Assembly: GCA_030848705.1 (NCBI GenBank) | Contig: CM061244.1 | Coordinates: 109,513,111 to 109,577,110, forward strand | Direction: 5' to 3' | DNA from: Heracleum sosnowskyi | Lineage: Eukaryota > Streptophyta > Magnoliopsida > Apiales > Apiaceae | Length of the DNA stretch: 64,000 nucleotides | Part shown: piece by piece, positions 1-11,812 of the stretch | Numbering within the stretch: the stretch's first letter is position 1 | Layout of the letters: each line of letters begins with the position of its first letter | The notes under the pieces: generated by a model | Databases searched by the model: none | Seen by the model: the letters and a program-made list of their open reading frames with translations, nothing else | Told to the model about the DNA's origin: nothing | Translations under genes and position numbers: made by a program

Positions 1-2
1 GT

Positions 3-2600
3 AAGCAGAACAGAGTTTCTTTTAAGAGTCGTCCTCCTTCTCGTAGAGAACATATACTTGACTTGGTGCATTCCGATGTTTGTGGTCCTATGAAAACCAA
101 AACTAATGGTGGTTCATTATATTTCGTTACATTCATCGATGATCATTCAAGGAAGTTATGGGTTTATACCTTGAAGATGAAAGACCAAGTGTTAGATGTG
201 TTTAAACATTTTCAGGCTTTAGTTGAGAGACAGACTGGGAAGAAACTGAAGTGTATCCGGACAGATAATGGATGGGAGTATACAGGTCCCTTTGATGTGT
301 ATTACAAACAGCAGGGTATTCGGCACCAAAGGACTCCACCAAAGACACCTCAGCTTAATGGTTTGGCAGAGAGAATGAACAGAACATTGGTGGAGAGAGT
401 CAGATGTTTACTTTCACATGCTGAGTTGCCGATGTCTTTTTGGGGTGAGGCACTAAATACTGCGGTAAATGTGTTAAATCTCTCACCTTGTGTTCCTTTA
501 AAGTTTGATATTCCAGATAAAGTTTGGAGTGGTAAAGATGTTTCTTATGATCATTTGCGTGTCTTTGGATGTAAGGCTTTTGTGCATATTCCCAAAGATG
601 AGAGGTCTAAACTTGATGTGAAGACTAAAGAGTGTATATTCCTTGGTTACAGTCAAGATGAATTCGGCTATAGGCTCTATGATCTAGTTTCAAAGAAGAT
701 TGTGAGAAGCCGAGATGTTATCTTTATTGAAGATCAGACTTTGAAAGATATTGGGAAGGCAGAAACAGTTCCTCAATATAACAATGATCTGGTTGATTTG
801 GATCTGGTTCCTCCAAGACATGTGGATTCACAGTTTGGAGATGATGTTCATGATGATGACCAGCACGGTACTAATACTGATACTCCGGAAAATAGTGACA
901 TGGATGATGATGCCCATGAGGAGTCACCAGTACCAAATACTCCACCATTCGTTCCACTCAGGCGGTCTACCAGAGATCGTCATCCTTCTAACAGGTATTC
1001 TGCTGATGAGTATGTTCTATTGACTGACAGTGGTGAACCTGAATCTTATACAGAAGCTATGAAAGATGAGCACAAGAAGGAGTGGGTTTATGCCATGCAA
1101 GATGAGATGAAATCCTTGTATGAGAATAATACTTTTGAGTTGGTGAAGCTACCTAAGGGAAAACGAGCTTTGAAAAACAGGTGGGTTTATAGAGTGAAGC
1201 AAGATGAGCATACTTCACAACCACGGTACAAAGCTAGGTTGGTCGTCAAGGGATTCAGTCAGAGAAAGGGTATTGATTTTGATGAGATCTTTTCTCCAGT
1301 TGTTAAGATGACATCAATTCGTGTGGTGCTTGGTTTAGCAGCTAGTCTTGATTTGGAGGTTGAATAAATGGATGTCAAGACAGTTTTTCTGCATGGTGAC
1401 TTAGACAAAGAAATCTACATGGATCAACCTGAAGGTTTTCATGTAAAAGGTAAAGAGGATTATGTTTGTAGACTTCTTAAGAGTCTATATGGTTTGAAGC
1501 AGGCACGTCGACGACGGTATAAAAAGTTCGAGTCGTTTATGAAGGAGCAAGGCTACCGTAAGACTATTTCTGACCATTGTGTTTTTGTTCAGAAATTTGC
1601 AGATGATGATTTTATAATATTATTGCTCTATGTGGATGACATGCTTATTGTTGGCAAAAATGCTGGAAGAATTTCCCAGTTGAAGCAACAGTTAAGTAAG
1701 TCCTTTGCTATGAAGGACTTGGGGCCAGCGAAACAGATTCTTGGCATTCGTATTCATCGAGACAGAGTGGCCAAGAAGTTGCATATATCTCAGGAGCAGT
1801 ATATTGAGAAGGTGCTTTGCAGGTTCAACATGGATAAATCTAAAGTTGTTAGTTCTCCTCTTACTACCAACTTTAAGTTAAGTGGAAATGATTCTCCTTC
1901 TACGAAGGAAGAAATTACAGAGATGGATGGAGTTCCATATGCCTCGGCAGTAGGAAGTTTGATGTATGCTATGGTATCTACGAGACCGGATATAGCCTTT
2001 GCAGTTGGTGTTGTCAGTCGTTATCTAACAAATCCAGGTAAGAAGCATTGGGAAGCAGTTAAGTGGATTATGAGATATCTTAGAGGTACTTCCAAATTGG
2101 GTCTGACATTTGGGAATGGTAAACCAGTGCTTGTTGGATATACAGATTCTGACTTGGCAGGAGATAAGGATTCATTGAAATCTACTTCTGGATATTTGAT
2201 GACTTTGGCAGGGGGAGCGGTCTCATGGCAATCTAGGTTGCAAAAGGGTGTTTCTGTTTCTACGGGGGAGGCAGAGTATGTAGCAGCAACTGAAGCTTGT
2301 AAAGAGTTGTTGTGGTTGAAGCGGTTGATGCAGGAACTTGGATTTCCGCAACAACGCTATGTGGTTTTTTGTGATAATCAAGCAGCTATTGACATAGCTA
2401 AACATCCTACATTTCATGCAAGAACGAAGCATATCGACATGAGATATCATTGGATTAGAGACGCTCTTGAAGAAGGGTTGTTTGAAGTGAACAAGGTACA
2501 CACCGATGATAATGGTTCCGATATGTTGACAAAGTCTTTAGCTAAAGGAAAGTTGAAGGTATGTTGCTCAATCGCCGGAATGGCGAACTCTTTCTCATAG
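3..2600 (+). pseudogene. Ty1/copia pol (integrase-RT-RNase H), element A, 5' truncated by window
   Basis: This is the 3' part of a copia polyprotein, resembling the Tork/Tnt1 lineage. It is open from base 3, so the gene starts outside the window. In order I see the integrase core (HSDVCGP, then RTDNG, then the Glu in LAERMN), an acidic linker around 840-940, reverse transcriptase with LLYVDDM near 1627-1647, and RNase H (YTDSDLAGD, STGEAEYVAA) ending with DMLTKSL. One TAA at 1365-1367 interrupts the frame just before MDVKTVFLHG; the family normally has Gln there, so CAA to TAA is the likely change. The frame is the same on both sides. DNGWEY replaces the usual DNGGEY, and the RT segment at 1501-1519 reads ARRRR where family members have APRxW. 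The copy is therefore probably inactive though little decayed. Confidence 0.93.
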
Positions 2601-2602
2601 TT

Positions 2603-2617
2603 AGAAAGGGGGAGATT
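2603..2617 (+). other. Polypurine tract of element A
   Basis: A purine-rich stretch (AGAAAGGGGGAGA) lies three bases after the pol stop and directly before the TG that opens the 3' LTR. This is the expected site of plus-strand priming. Confidence 0.8.
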
Positions 2618-3320
2618 TGTTGGGTTTTAGTTTCTATCTATGAGATTAAAAGCCCAATTGGATTACCCTTGTTTTGGCCCACAAGGAGGTAAAAATAAGG
2701 GAACCCTATATATATAATTATAGGAGGATTATAATAAAAATAAGAGAGAAGAAGATTAGACACAAGAGAGATTTAGGGTGAAAAATTCGCAGGAATTTTT
2801 CTGCTTGCACAAGCTGCCTTGTATTTGCGATTTCCGGAGTTCTACCGGTCGGATCGTCCTGAATTTTGGACAAAAAGTTCCTTACACCGATATCTAAATT
2901 GTGAACGGTGGAGATCGGATTCTGAGGTCTAGAGGTCAGTTTATTAAGGGGCTTAACAGAGCTGTTTGCACCACGGTGAGGTTAAACCTCCCCGCGGGTT
3001 TTTTCTCATTGTTGTCTTATTTTTGATTTCATACTTTTGACGGCTTATTCCAAGAGTGTGAAGGTGTTTGTATTCCTCTAGTTTTGTGTAGAGAAGACTT
3101 GGTGTATTCCCATATAATTTGTGATAGTGAATTGTTTGGGTGGACTACGGTCCCGTGGTTTTACTCCTTACCTTTGAGGGGGTTTTCCACGTATAACGTT
3201 TGGTGTCTTGTTTTTCGTTTTATTGTTTTACTTGTTTGTTTCATCGAAGGTTCATACAAGTAGGGATAAGTATTGTCCAACGAAGTTAATTCCGCACTTA
3301 GTTGTTACCGTTGTGGTCAC
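2618..3320 (+). repeat. 3' LTR of element A (right edge uncertain)
   Basis: The LTR opens with TGTTGGG after the polypurine tract. It holds a TATA-like run at 2707-2718 and leader-like sequence after it. No partner LTR is in the window, so the right end cannot be fixed by comparison. Possible ends lie between about 3282 (CCAACGA, a weak inverse of TGTTGGG) and about 3320. Confidence 0.65.
2707..2718 (+). promoter_or_regulatory. TATA box in LTR of element A
   Basis: TATATATATAAT lies about 90 bp into the LTR, a usual place for the pol II promoter of a copia LTR. Confidence 0.55.
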
Positions 3321-3919
3321 TTTTTCCCATCATATATATATTATATATCAAATATATTCAATTGTATTATGTACTGTATTATTAAATTTTATTTTTTTTA
3401 TAAATTTTATGCATTATAACTTCGAGAAGCTTATAATTTAAAAAAAATCATAATTAAAATAAACTTTGTTTTGTAAATTAAAATCATTATACTACAATTT
3501 TTAAATTTTTTGTACTGAAATTTCAGTATAAATATATAAGTCAAAAATATATTGTGTTATAATTTTAGTCTAGCTTTTAAGTGATCTACACTTAACATTT
3601 ATCGGGAATTGGTATTAAAGCGCAAAATTAATCATACATGTATGTAGAAATTTATTTGAATTTTGTGATTTTAAAATAGGTATTAATTATTTTATGAAAA
3701 ATTTAGAATTTAATTTTTTTTTTTGGAGTTTAAAAGCATTACAACGCAAGTGAAAAGGCTATCCAACAGTATATAAGTTATATCTTAAAGAGACTATTTA
3801 TGAAGGTGTAACTATAAGTTATATCCTAAAGAGACTATTTATTAAGGTGTAGCTGATATTTATACCATGTGTATTAAATTAATGGTAAAAAGAAAAAAAT
3901 ATGTAGTTAATTAGAATTG
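3321..3919. other. AT-rich spacer between elements A and B
   Basis: No gene is recognised here. The sequence is AT-rich, with poly-T and AT runs, and contains a short tandem duplication at 3773-3854. Short frames in it have no recognisable content. Confidence 0.7.
3773..3854. repeat. Tandem duplication, 2 x 41 bp
   Basis: Two adjacent 41-bp units (3773-3813 and 3814-3854), both starting ATAAGTTATATC and ending in GGTGTA(A/G)CT. They differ at only a few positions. Confidence 0.85.
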
Positions 3920-4919
3920 TGTTAGGAATTATATTGTTTCTTGATGATAACTAAATTAACTTAGTAAAAATTGTACAAGTAAACGTAGTCATCAACGGAT
4001 AGTTTGCCATTGCAGTATCTGCAGATGGGAAGCTTATCTACGGATAAGACCAAATGTAACATGCTTGTGTATTTCTGATGTTGAAGTTGATGTAGTCTTG
4101 ATAGGTTAATTGAGTCATGTTGACTATCAATAGATATGTAGAATAGGGAGGCGAATTGTATATAGTCGATGCCTTATAATTCTGCATACATGAAATTGAC
4201 TGTCTGCGGATAGCTTGACTAGCCTTCTACGGATATGGACATTGTACTGTCTACGGATAGCAGTACTGGTTGATCAAGAAACTATCAACGGATACAACTC
4301 AGATAGCTTCTACGGATACTCTCTGTACTTGTGAAAAAGACAGCGATGTCAGAGCACATGGGTTGACAGACTACACAGAGCATGAAAGCCAGTATTTCTG
4401 GAAAGGTGACAAGAAGAAAGCAGCATTCTGTTTGCATGGTCAAGGGTAGCATTTCCTTAAAAGACAATCAGCCAAGAAGGGCAAGCTACAAACACGGACC
4501 ACTGCTCGGGATGGAGAAACAAGGATTCTGAACACATGTACTTTTTGTATTATTAGCTGTTCAAGTTTCTTTGTAAAATTGGGTTATATAACCAAGTTGT
4601 AGCATAACTGTAGAAATCAAGAAATCAAGTTTTAGCAATTTAGAGAGCACAAAGCAGTATCCTTGTAAATTGCTGAAGCTAGAGTTGTGTATTTGCAGCT
4701 GTGTGTTTATTCAGAAATATCACAGAGATTTCTTCAATAAAAATCTCTCAGGTGGACAAAAACAATCCACCTGAATTTTTAATTCCTGTATCATCTTATT
4801 TGTGTTTCTGTTCTTGTTTTTGCTTTTCATATTTTCACTGTCAAGAACGAAAAGTTTTCAAGATTGTATTCAACCCCCCCCCCCCCTCTACAATCTTGGT
4901 TCAGTGTCTGGGAATAACA
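3920..4919 (+). repeat. 5' LTR of element B
   Basis: Starts TGTTAGG and ends AATAACA, giving a 5-bp inverted end TGTTA/TAACA, and is exactly 1000 bp between them. The right edge is set by the adjacent primer-binding site. It contains a TATA-like TTATATAA at 4584 and a run of 13 C at 4874-4886. Seven copies of the (CT)ACGGATA-type motif lie at about 3992, 4037, 4204, 4226, 4249, 4284 and 4309. The left edge rests only on the TG/CA match, because no second LTR is present. Confidence 0.8.
4584..4591 (+). promoter_or_regulatory. TATA box in 5' LTR of element B
   Basis: TTATATAA within GGGTTATATAACC, about 335 bp before the LTR end. The position fits an LTR promoter. Confidence 0.5.
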
Positions 4920-4920
4920 A

Positions 4921-4933
4921 TTAGTATCAGAGC
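4921..4933 (+). other. Primer-binding site of element B (initiator tRNA-Met type)
   Basis: TTAGTATCAGAGC follows the LTR end directly. It differs at one position from TGGTATCAGAGC, the usual initiator-Met tRNA complement in plant copia elements. Confidence 0.8.
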
Positions 4934-4979
4934 AAGCTTCTAACATAAAAGAAGTTTAAAGATCAAAGACAACTGAATC

Positions 4980-6701
4980 ATGAGTCAGAAGGATCATGGA
5001 GTTAAGATACCAGTTCTTGATAGAGAAAATTACTTTCACTGGAAAGTAAAAATACGCCTACATCTCATGTCTATGGATGAAGCTTATGTAGAGTGCATAA
5101 AACATGGCCCTCATGTACCGATGTAGCCAAACACCTCAATAGCCCAGGAACCATCAGGAGCTCCAAGCACAATCCCAAAGCCAGAATGGACCCTTGAAGA
5201 CATCGTCGCCGTTCATAAAGAAAAGAAGGCCATGAATATTTTTTTTAATGGTCCTGATTCTGATATGTTCGACAATGTCATCAACTGCTCTACATCTAAA
5301 GAGATTTGGGACACTGTCCAAACCATATGTGAAGGGACTGAGCAGGTGAGAGAAAACAAGATGCAACTCATCATACAACAATATGAACACTTTCACTTCA
5401 AAAGTGGAGAATCTTTGAATGATACTTTCAGTAGATTTCAAAAATTGCTAAATGGATTGAAGTTGTATGGAAGATTGTATCAAGTCAAAGACTCAAATCT
5501 CAAATTTCTCATAGCCTTGCCAAAGGAGTGGAAGCCCATGACTGTCTCCTTGAGGAACACTCAAGAATATAAGGACTACACTCTTGAGAGGCTGTATGGA
5601 ACCCTAAAAACATATGAACTGGAAATAGAGCAGGATGAAGAAATTGAGAAGGTCCAAAAGAAAACTGAATCTCTTGCTCTAGTTGCAAGTGTTGAAAAGG
5701 CTGAGGACATGAAAGAAGAAGCTGCTGAACCTACACCAAGCCAAAGTGCTTGTGAAGGTAGAGCTAAATCAAGAAGGTGCAAAGGGAAGGTGATTGAAGA
5801 TAGTGAGCCCATCAATCAAGAGGAGATGGATGAGCTAGATGATCACTTAGCTTTTCTGTCAAGAAAGTTCTCAAAGCACAAGTTCAAGAGAAACCCTGAT
5901 GTGTCCAGACCATTCAAGAAGGATCTTGTTGATAGGTCCAAATTCAAATGCTTCAACTATGGAATGGGAGGTCACTTTGCAAATGAGTGCAGAAAACCAA
6001 AGTCTGAGAAGAGTGACAGGAAGTTTGAACCTGTTGACTACAAGAAGAAATACTTTGATCTTCTCAAGCAAAAGGGTAGAGCATTCATTACACAGGATTA
6101 TGACTGGGCTGAAGACGGGAATGATCTTGAGGAGGACACAGAATTTGTGAACCTTGCACTGATGGCTGATTCAAGCGAGCATGAAGCCAGTTCATCATCT
6201 AATCAGGGATACAGAAAGAATCTATGGTACTTAGACAGTGGATGTTCTAGGCACATGACTGGAGATTCTACCCTGCTCACAGAGTTTGTGGAGAAAGCTG
6301 ACCCTAGCATTACCTTTGGAGATGACATCAAAGGTTTTACTAAGGGATATGGCTTGATTTCAAATGATAATGTCATCATTGATCAAGTAGCACTGGTTGA
6401 CGGACTTAAGCACAACTTGCTGAGTATCAGTCAACTGTGTGACAAAGGTTTCTCAGTCTCATTCAACCAAGGAGCCTGTGTTGTATCCGGCAAGGAGAAC
6501 AACAATATGGTGCTGACAGGATACCGAAAAGGTAATGTATACATAGCCGACTTCAACTCTACAAGTTCTGATTCCATCACTTGTTTTCTGAGTAAAGCAA
6601 GAAAAGATGAAAGTTGGCTATGGCACAAAAGACTGTCACATTTGAACTTCAAATCTATGAATGAGTTAGTAAGAAGAGACCTAGTAAGAGGACTTCCTTA
6701 A
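4980..6701 (+). pseudogene. gag-protease-integrase start of element B, interrupted
   Basis: The ATG at 4980 opens MSQKDHGVKIPVLD, a SIRE-type gag start. A TAG at 5124-5126 breaks the frame, which then continues unchanged through the capsid-like region (KEIWDTV, FKSGESLNDTFSRFQ). The zinc knuckle at about 5949-5990 reads CFNYGMGGHFANEC, with Tyr where the second Cys should be, so it is damaged. The aspartic protease motif LDSGCSRHMTG is at about 6231-6263. The GAG-pre-integrase segment WLWHKRLSHLN follows. The frame ends at a TAA at 6699-6701 and resumes in the same frame beyond it. Gag and pol are thus one reading frame with two nonsense codons in this span. Confidence 0.9.
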
Positions 6702-9465
6702 CTGGAATTCTCCAAGGATGGACTTTGTGATGCTTGCCAGAAAGGGAAGCAGAAAAAGATTTCTTTCAGAAGCAAGCTGGATTCATCAATTGATCAACCT
6801 TTACAGCTGTTGCATATGGACTTGTTTGGACCAGTAAATGTCATGTCAATCTCAAAGAAAAGATACTGCCTTGTGATTGTGGATGATTTCTCTAAATTCA
6901 CGTGGACTTATTTTCTGCACTCCAAAGATGGGGCAAGTGAAATCATAATCAATCACATCAAGGCTGCCAACAATCATCCTGATCTCAAAGTAAGAAGAAT
7001 CAGGAGTGACAATGGCACTGAGTTCAAAAATTCCACGATGAGGCTGTTTTGTGAGGAAAATGGAATCATTCATGAGTTCTCTGCAGCAAGGACACCACAA
7101 CAAAATGGAATGGTAGAGAGGAAAAACAGAACTCTTATTGAAGCTGTAAGACAATGCTGGAAGAATCAAAGTTACCTACTTATTTCTGGGCTGAAGCAGT
7201 TAACACTGCATGTTTCACTCAAAATATTTCTTTGATCAACCAAGAAAAAGGAATGACTCCATATCAGCTACTCAAAGGAAGGAAACCATCCTTGAATGTT
7301 CTACATGTCTTTGGATGCAAATGCTATGTACTGAGAAATCAACGTGAAAATCTTGGAAAGTTTGAATCCAAGGCAGATGAAGCCACTTTTGTGGGATATG
7401 CAGCTGGAAAATCCTACAAGGTTTTTAATCATAGAATCAACATTGTTATGGAATCTGTACATGTTGTTTTTGATGATGCCATAATACAGGGTCTTACTGA
7501 TGAGGGTTTTCATGAGACTCTCAGGTTTGATAATGAGGTGGAAGGTCTCGACTTTGGTGATGAAGATGATGATCATGAGGATGAATCAGTTCCTCCAAGA
7601 ACGACTGTCTCTAATATGGATAACGCAAGTTCTAATGAGCCATCTGTAGAAGGGACAAGGGGAGCATCCGTAGGAAGCCTGAATGAAGCATCCGTAGGAA
7701 GCCAAATTATAGCATCTGGAGGTGGATCGTAACATAGAGTTACCACCCCATTAAACTCAGGGGGAGTTTCTCTAATAATGAGGATGATGCTGCATCTTCA
7801 AGACCTACACCTGCTATGAGAAGAAAATGGACAAGGGATCACCCATTTGAACTGATCATTGGTGATGCTTATGCAAATGTCCAAACTAGAAGAGCTACTC
7901 AGGATGAATGCCTATACAACATCTTTCTTTCCCAAGAAGAACCAAAGAAAGTTGAGGATGCTCTTCTAGATCCAGATTGGGTTTTAGCCATGCAAGAAGA
8001 GCTAAACCAGTTTGAAAGGAACAAAGTGTGGAAGCTGGTACCCAAACCTAAGGAAAAAAGTGTTATAGGTACAAAGTGGGTATTCAGGAATAAGATGGAT
8101 GAAAATGGCATAGTCACAAGGAACAAAGCTAGATTGGTTGCTAAGGGCTATTCTCAAGAAGAACAAATAGATTATGATGAAACATTTGCCCCTGTTGCTA
8201 GACTGGAAGCAATAAGGATATTCCTAGCCTATGCAACCCATGTCAATTTCAAAGTCTATCAAATGGATGTCAAAAGTGCCTTTTTGAATGGGGAACTGGA
8301 GGAAGAGGTATATGTCAGTCAACCTCCTGGTTTTGAAGATCCAGATTATCCAGAATTTGTCTAATTCCTGCTCAAGGCACTCTATGGACTGAAGAAAGCA
8401 CCTAGAGCCTGGTTTGACACTCTGTAACAGTTTCTTTTAGAGAACCATTTCACTAGAGGTACTGTTGACAAAACTCTTTTCTTTAGAAATGTTAATGGCT
8501 CTAGCATATTTATTCAAATTTATGTAGATGACATAATTTTTGGGTCTACAGATGAGAAGCTTTGCAAATGGTTTGCCAAACTTATGCAAAGTAAATATGA
8601 AATGAGCATGATGGGTGAACTTACCTACTTCCTTGGCTTACAAGTTAAGAAAGTGAAAGAAGGAATCTTTATTAGTCAAACTAAATATATCTTTGATTTA
8701 TTGAAGAAGTTTGATCTAATGGAATGCTCTCCTGCTAAAACACCCATGCCAATTGCCACTAAACTTGAATTGAATACTAAGGAAAAATCTGTGGACATTT
8801 CAAGTTATAGAGGCATGGTAGGCTCACTTCTATATTTAACAGCTAGTAGACCTGATATTATGTTTGCTATATGTCTTTGTGCTAGATTTCAGGCTGATCC
8901 TAGAGAGTCTCACTTAATTGCTATCAAGAGGATTTTCAGATATCTCAAGGGAACACTAAACCTTGACATTTGGTACCCTAGAGAATCTGGTTTTGATCTA
9001 ATTGCTTATTCGGATGCAGACTATGCATGTTGCAAGATTGACAGAAAAAGTACTATAGGCACTTGTCAATTTCTAGGAAACAAGCTTGTCTCATGGTTCA
9101 GTAAGAAGCAAAATTCTGTCTCTACCTCTACAGTTGAGGCAGAATACATTGCTGCTGGAAGTTGTTGTGCACAAATATTGTGGATGAAAAATCAACTAAT
9201 AGACTATGGTCTAATAGTCAATAAGATTCCAATATTCCGTGACAACACTAGTGCAATTGCCATAACTGAGAATCCAGTGCAACACTCAAGAACCAAGCAC
9301 ATTGACATAAAGTATCACTTCATCAGGGAACATGTGATGAATGGTACTGTGGAACTTCATTTTGTTCCAAGTGAGCAACAAATTGCAGACATTTTTACCA
9401 AGCCACTTGATGAATCAACATTCTCTAGGTTGGTAAGTGATCTAGGTTTGCTTAACTTCTCTTAA
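6702..9465 (+). pseudogene. pol of element B (integrase, RT, RNase H), interrupted
   Basis: This continues the polyprotein. The integrase zinc finger ends in LCDACQKGK, followed by the DDE core (MDLFGPV, RSDNGTEF, MVERKNRTL). A frameshift near 7150 moves the reading to another frame (7154-7732), which ends in an acidic linker with two GCATCCGTAGGAAGCC copies. After a second frame break, RT begins near 7816, and its IYVDDIIFGS lies near 8517-8546. RNase H (YSDADYACC, STVEAEYIAAG) ends at 9465 with IFTKPLDESTF. TAA codons at 8362-8364 and near 8425 also interrupt RT. At least two nonsense and two frameshift lesions show an inactive copy. Confidence 0.9.
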
Positions 9466-10002
9466 TCTATTTAAATGTCTTATGATTTGATATGCATCCA
9501 GTGTCAAAATGATTTTCATGAGAATTAAAACTCTCTGAAAAAGAAGAATTTTGCCTAAGTCAAAATTTTTCCCTCTACGGATACCTTCATCCGTTGATGG
9601 TCATTTCTGACACTGGATTTTTCTTTTTCTACGGATATAATTTTACACCTCTACGGATATCAAATCCCAAGGTAGAATTCTATCCGTATATATTTTATTT
9701 TAATCATGACCGTTAAAGTCACAATCTTATCAGTAGTTACCTGCGTACAGTACGTGTGAGTAATTACAGTAAATTTGTGACTTTACTTTTCATTTCATTA
9801 TCTTTAAACGGTTACTTTCTTGCCCAATCAGATAATTTCTTCCGATTATTCTGATTTAATTAGTGAATTATTTTTGGGGGAGTATAAATTAAATTTTACT
9901 CTCAGCTCATTTTCTTCTATCTTTCTCCAAAAATTCACTAAGGCAAGAAACCCTCTTTTCTCTCAAGACTAATTTCTTTCTGAAAGCTCAAAGCTATTAC
10001 CA
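9466..10002 (+). other. Spacer between pol and ORF2 of element B, motif-rich
   Basis: No coding frame is seen. Five copies of the B-family motif on both strands lie at about 9573-9690 (CTACGGATA three times, ATCCGTTGA and ATCCGTATA once each). Near its right end is TATAAATT at 9883, 120 bp before the ORF2 start codon. Confidence 0.75.
9883..9890 (+). promoter_or_regulatory. Possible internal TATA box ahead of ORF2 (element B)
   Basis: TATAAATT sits 120 bp upstream of the ORF2 ATG, followed by a pyrimidine-rich, leader-like stretch. This would allow ORF2 to have its own transcript. It is an inference from position alone. Confidence 0.35.
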
Positions 10003-11812
10003 ATGACACCTGTAAGCAAAATAATGTCACTCACTGGGTTCACCTATGAGAAGAACAACTTCACGGCTCTGGTGAACTTTGAGGAAAAGAGCGCATCATA
10101 TCACACTGTGATGAGGTTCATTCAGAACTGCAGGCTCTCCAAAGCTATGCTCAAAGCCCCCACTCTTTATTTTGAGGTAATTGAAGCTATCTGGGAATCA
10201 GTAGTTTTTGATTCTGTGAATGCTACAATTACTTTTGTTCTTCAAGGTAAGGAACATGTGATTAATGGTGACGTCATCTCTGCTTGCTTGAATTTACCTG
10301 ATAACAATAGGTTGGAAAAGCATAGTGATACTGATATAGTTAACATGCTGAATATGATTAACTATGCTTTACCTACTGATAATCTGAGTAAAATTCAAAG
10401 AAAAGGAATGGTCAAAGAATGGAGCTTTTTCTTTGATGCCATTCTAAAGGTGTTTTCCGGTAAGATTAGCAATTATGATGCTATTATTTCTTCCATGCTA
10501 GATATTGCTTTCATGCTTCTTAATGATAGCTTTTTCAACCTAGGATCTCTGATTCTTTACGAATTAGGTGCTAAGTTAGGAAACAAAGCATCTAGAAGTA
10601 AGAATATCTATTATGCTAGATTCTTTATGATGCTAGCTAACCATGTAGAAAGCAACCTGGTGATCCAATTCCCTGCAAACTCCAAGGAGTGTTGGGTTCA
10701 GAATAAGAGAGTCCTTGAGGACTTGAATAGGTTGAGCCATAACAAGGAAGTTCCATTGGTGTATCCACCAATTGTCAATGCAGCTCAAGAGGCACAGGTG
10801 AGTCAGGTAATCTCCTCAACTGTTCCTACCTCTGTTGTTGTTTCTTTGACTCCTAGTACCACAATGGAGACTGGAACTGTCCAACAGTCTCCTACCCAAG
10901 TGGTCACCACCATTCTTCCCAAATCAAAATCTAGAAAGCAAACCTCAGGTGCTTCTCAAAAGGCATCTGTTGCAAAAACTACCCAAACCCTTGAGGGGAG
11001 TGTGAAGGAGGTAGTGAGAGGTGAGGGAAGGGGTGAACATCAAAGAAACCCCAAGAACAAGGAGGGTGAGATAAGTGTGTCCCAGCCTAGCCACCCTGTG
11101 TCTTCTAAAAAAGATGCAGTGGTTGAAAAGGAAAATATCACATCCCTAGTGGCATCCTCCCAAAAGGATGTTAATATTGAAAAGAGTCCTCAAACAGGGA
11201 CACAGAACAAGAGGGATAAGGACACAAGCAGCCCCACAGATACAACCATGGCCTATTCAAGGAGAAAAATGTCTAAACAATCTGGGGTTACATAGGGATC
11301 ACACACAGTGTCAATGACACCATCTCAAATTCAGTTTGATGTGGCTCCAATAAATGTGGAGTCACAACCCTCTTCTCTAATCATTCATACTGAAAAAGAA
11401 ACACCAAGCTCACCCACTCTCTCTCTGGATATGGATATGATTCACACATCACTTCCTGATTCTCCATCTTTAACCTTCTTGGAGAAGCCCCACTCTGAAA
11501 TTGGTGATCATCATCTTATTGATGATTTGTTGGATCACCAATCTATCATTTCTCAGACTCTGGCTAAATCTGTGGCTCCAAATCTAAAGTCAATCTCCAC
11601 AGATTCAACTTTAGTCTCCATTTCAAGAGCTACTTCTTTTCCTTCATCTACGGATATCTCTCATCCGTTGACAAGTGTTTGTCAGTCTACGGATATGCCC
11701 CAAATCAGTTATCCGTTGACATTCACTTCTACTGCCTCTACGGATACTCCGTCCACACTTGCACTTCAAACTTCAAGTATTTCTACTTCAAGTGTGGATG
11801 AGTTAGCAGTAG
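10003..11812 (+). pseudogene. ORF2 (additional 3' ORF, 'env-like' position) of element B
   Basis: The ATG at 10003 (context ACCAATGAC) opens a protein whose N-terminal third resembles that of ORF2 in element D: AIWESVVFD and KEWSFFFDAI here, AFWESGVYD and KEWSFFFDCI there. The rest is low-complexity, Ser/Thr-rich and has basic patches (KSKSRKQ, SRRKMSKQ). I see no signal peptide or membrane helix, so an envelope role is not supported. A TAG at 11293-11295 interrupts the frame, which continues unchanged. The reading runs 26 bp into the LTR of palindrome C, so its stop at 11836-11838 is foreign. Element D's ORF2 is 1273 residues, so roughly the C-terminal half is missing here. Its function is unknown. 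Confidence 0.8.

Larger units (their letters stand above)
3920..11812 (+). mobile_element. Element B: SIRE/Maximus-type copia retrotransposon, 3' truncated
   Basis: The order is 5' LTR (3920-4919), primer-binding site, gag, protease, integrase, RT, RNase H, a 0.5-kb spacer, then an extra 3' ORF. That architecture, with a large ORF after pol, is that of SIRE/Maximus elements. The element stops at 11812, where the LTR end of palindrome C begins. The rest of ORF2, the polypurine tract and the 3' LTR are absent, so age cannot be estimated from LTR divergence. A family motif, CTACGGATA or TCAACGGATA and complements, is scattered through the LTR, the spacer and ORF2. Confidence 0.88.

Noticed and set aside
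4285..4467. Minus-strand open frame inside the LTR of element B
   Set aside because: It lies wholly in the U3 region of an LTR and overlaps motif copies. Nothing suggests translation.
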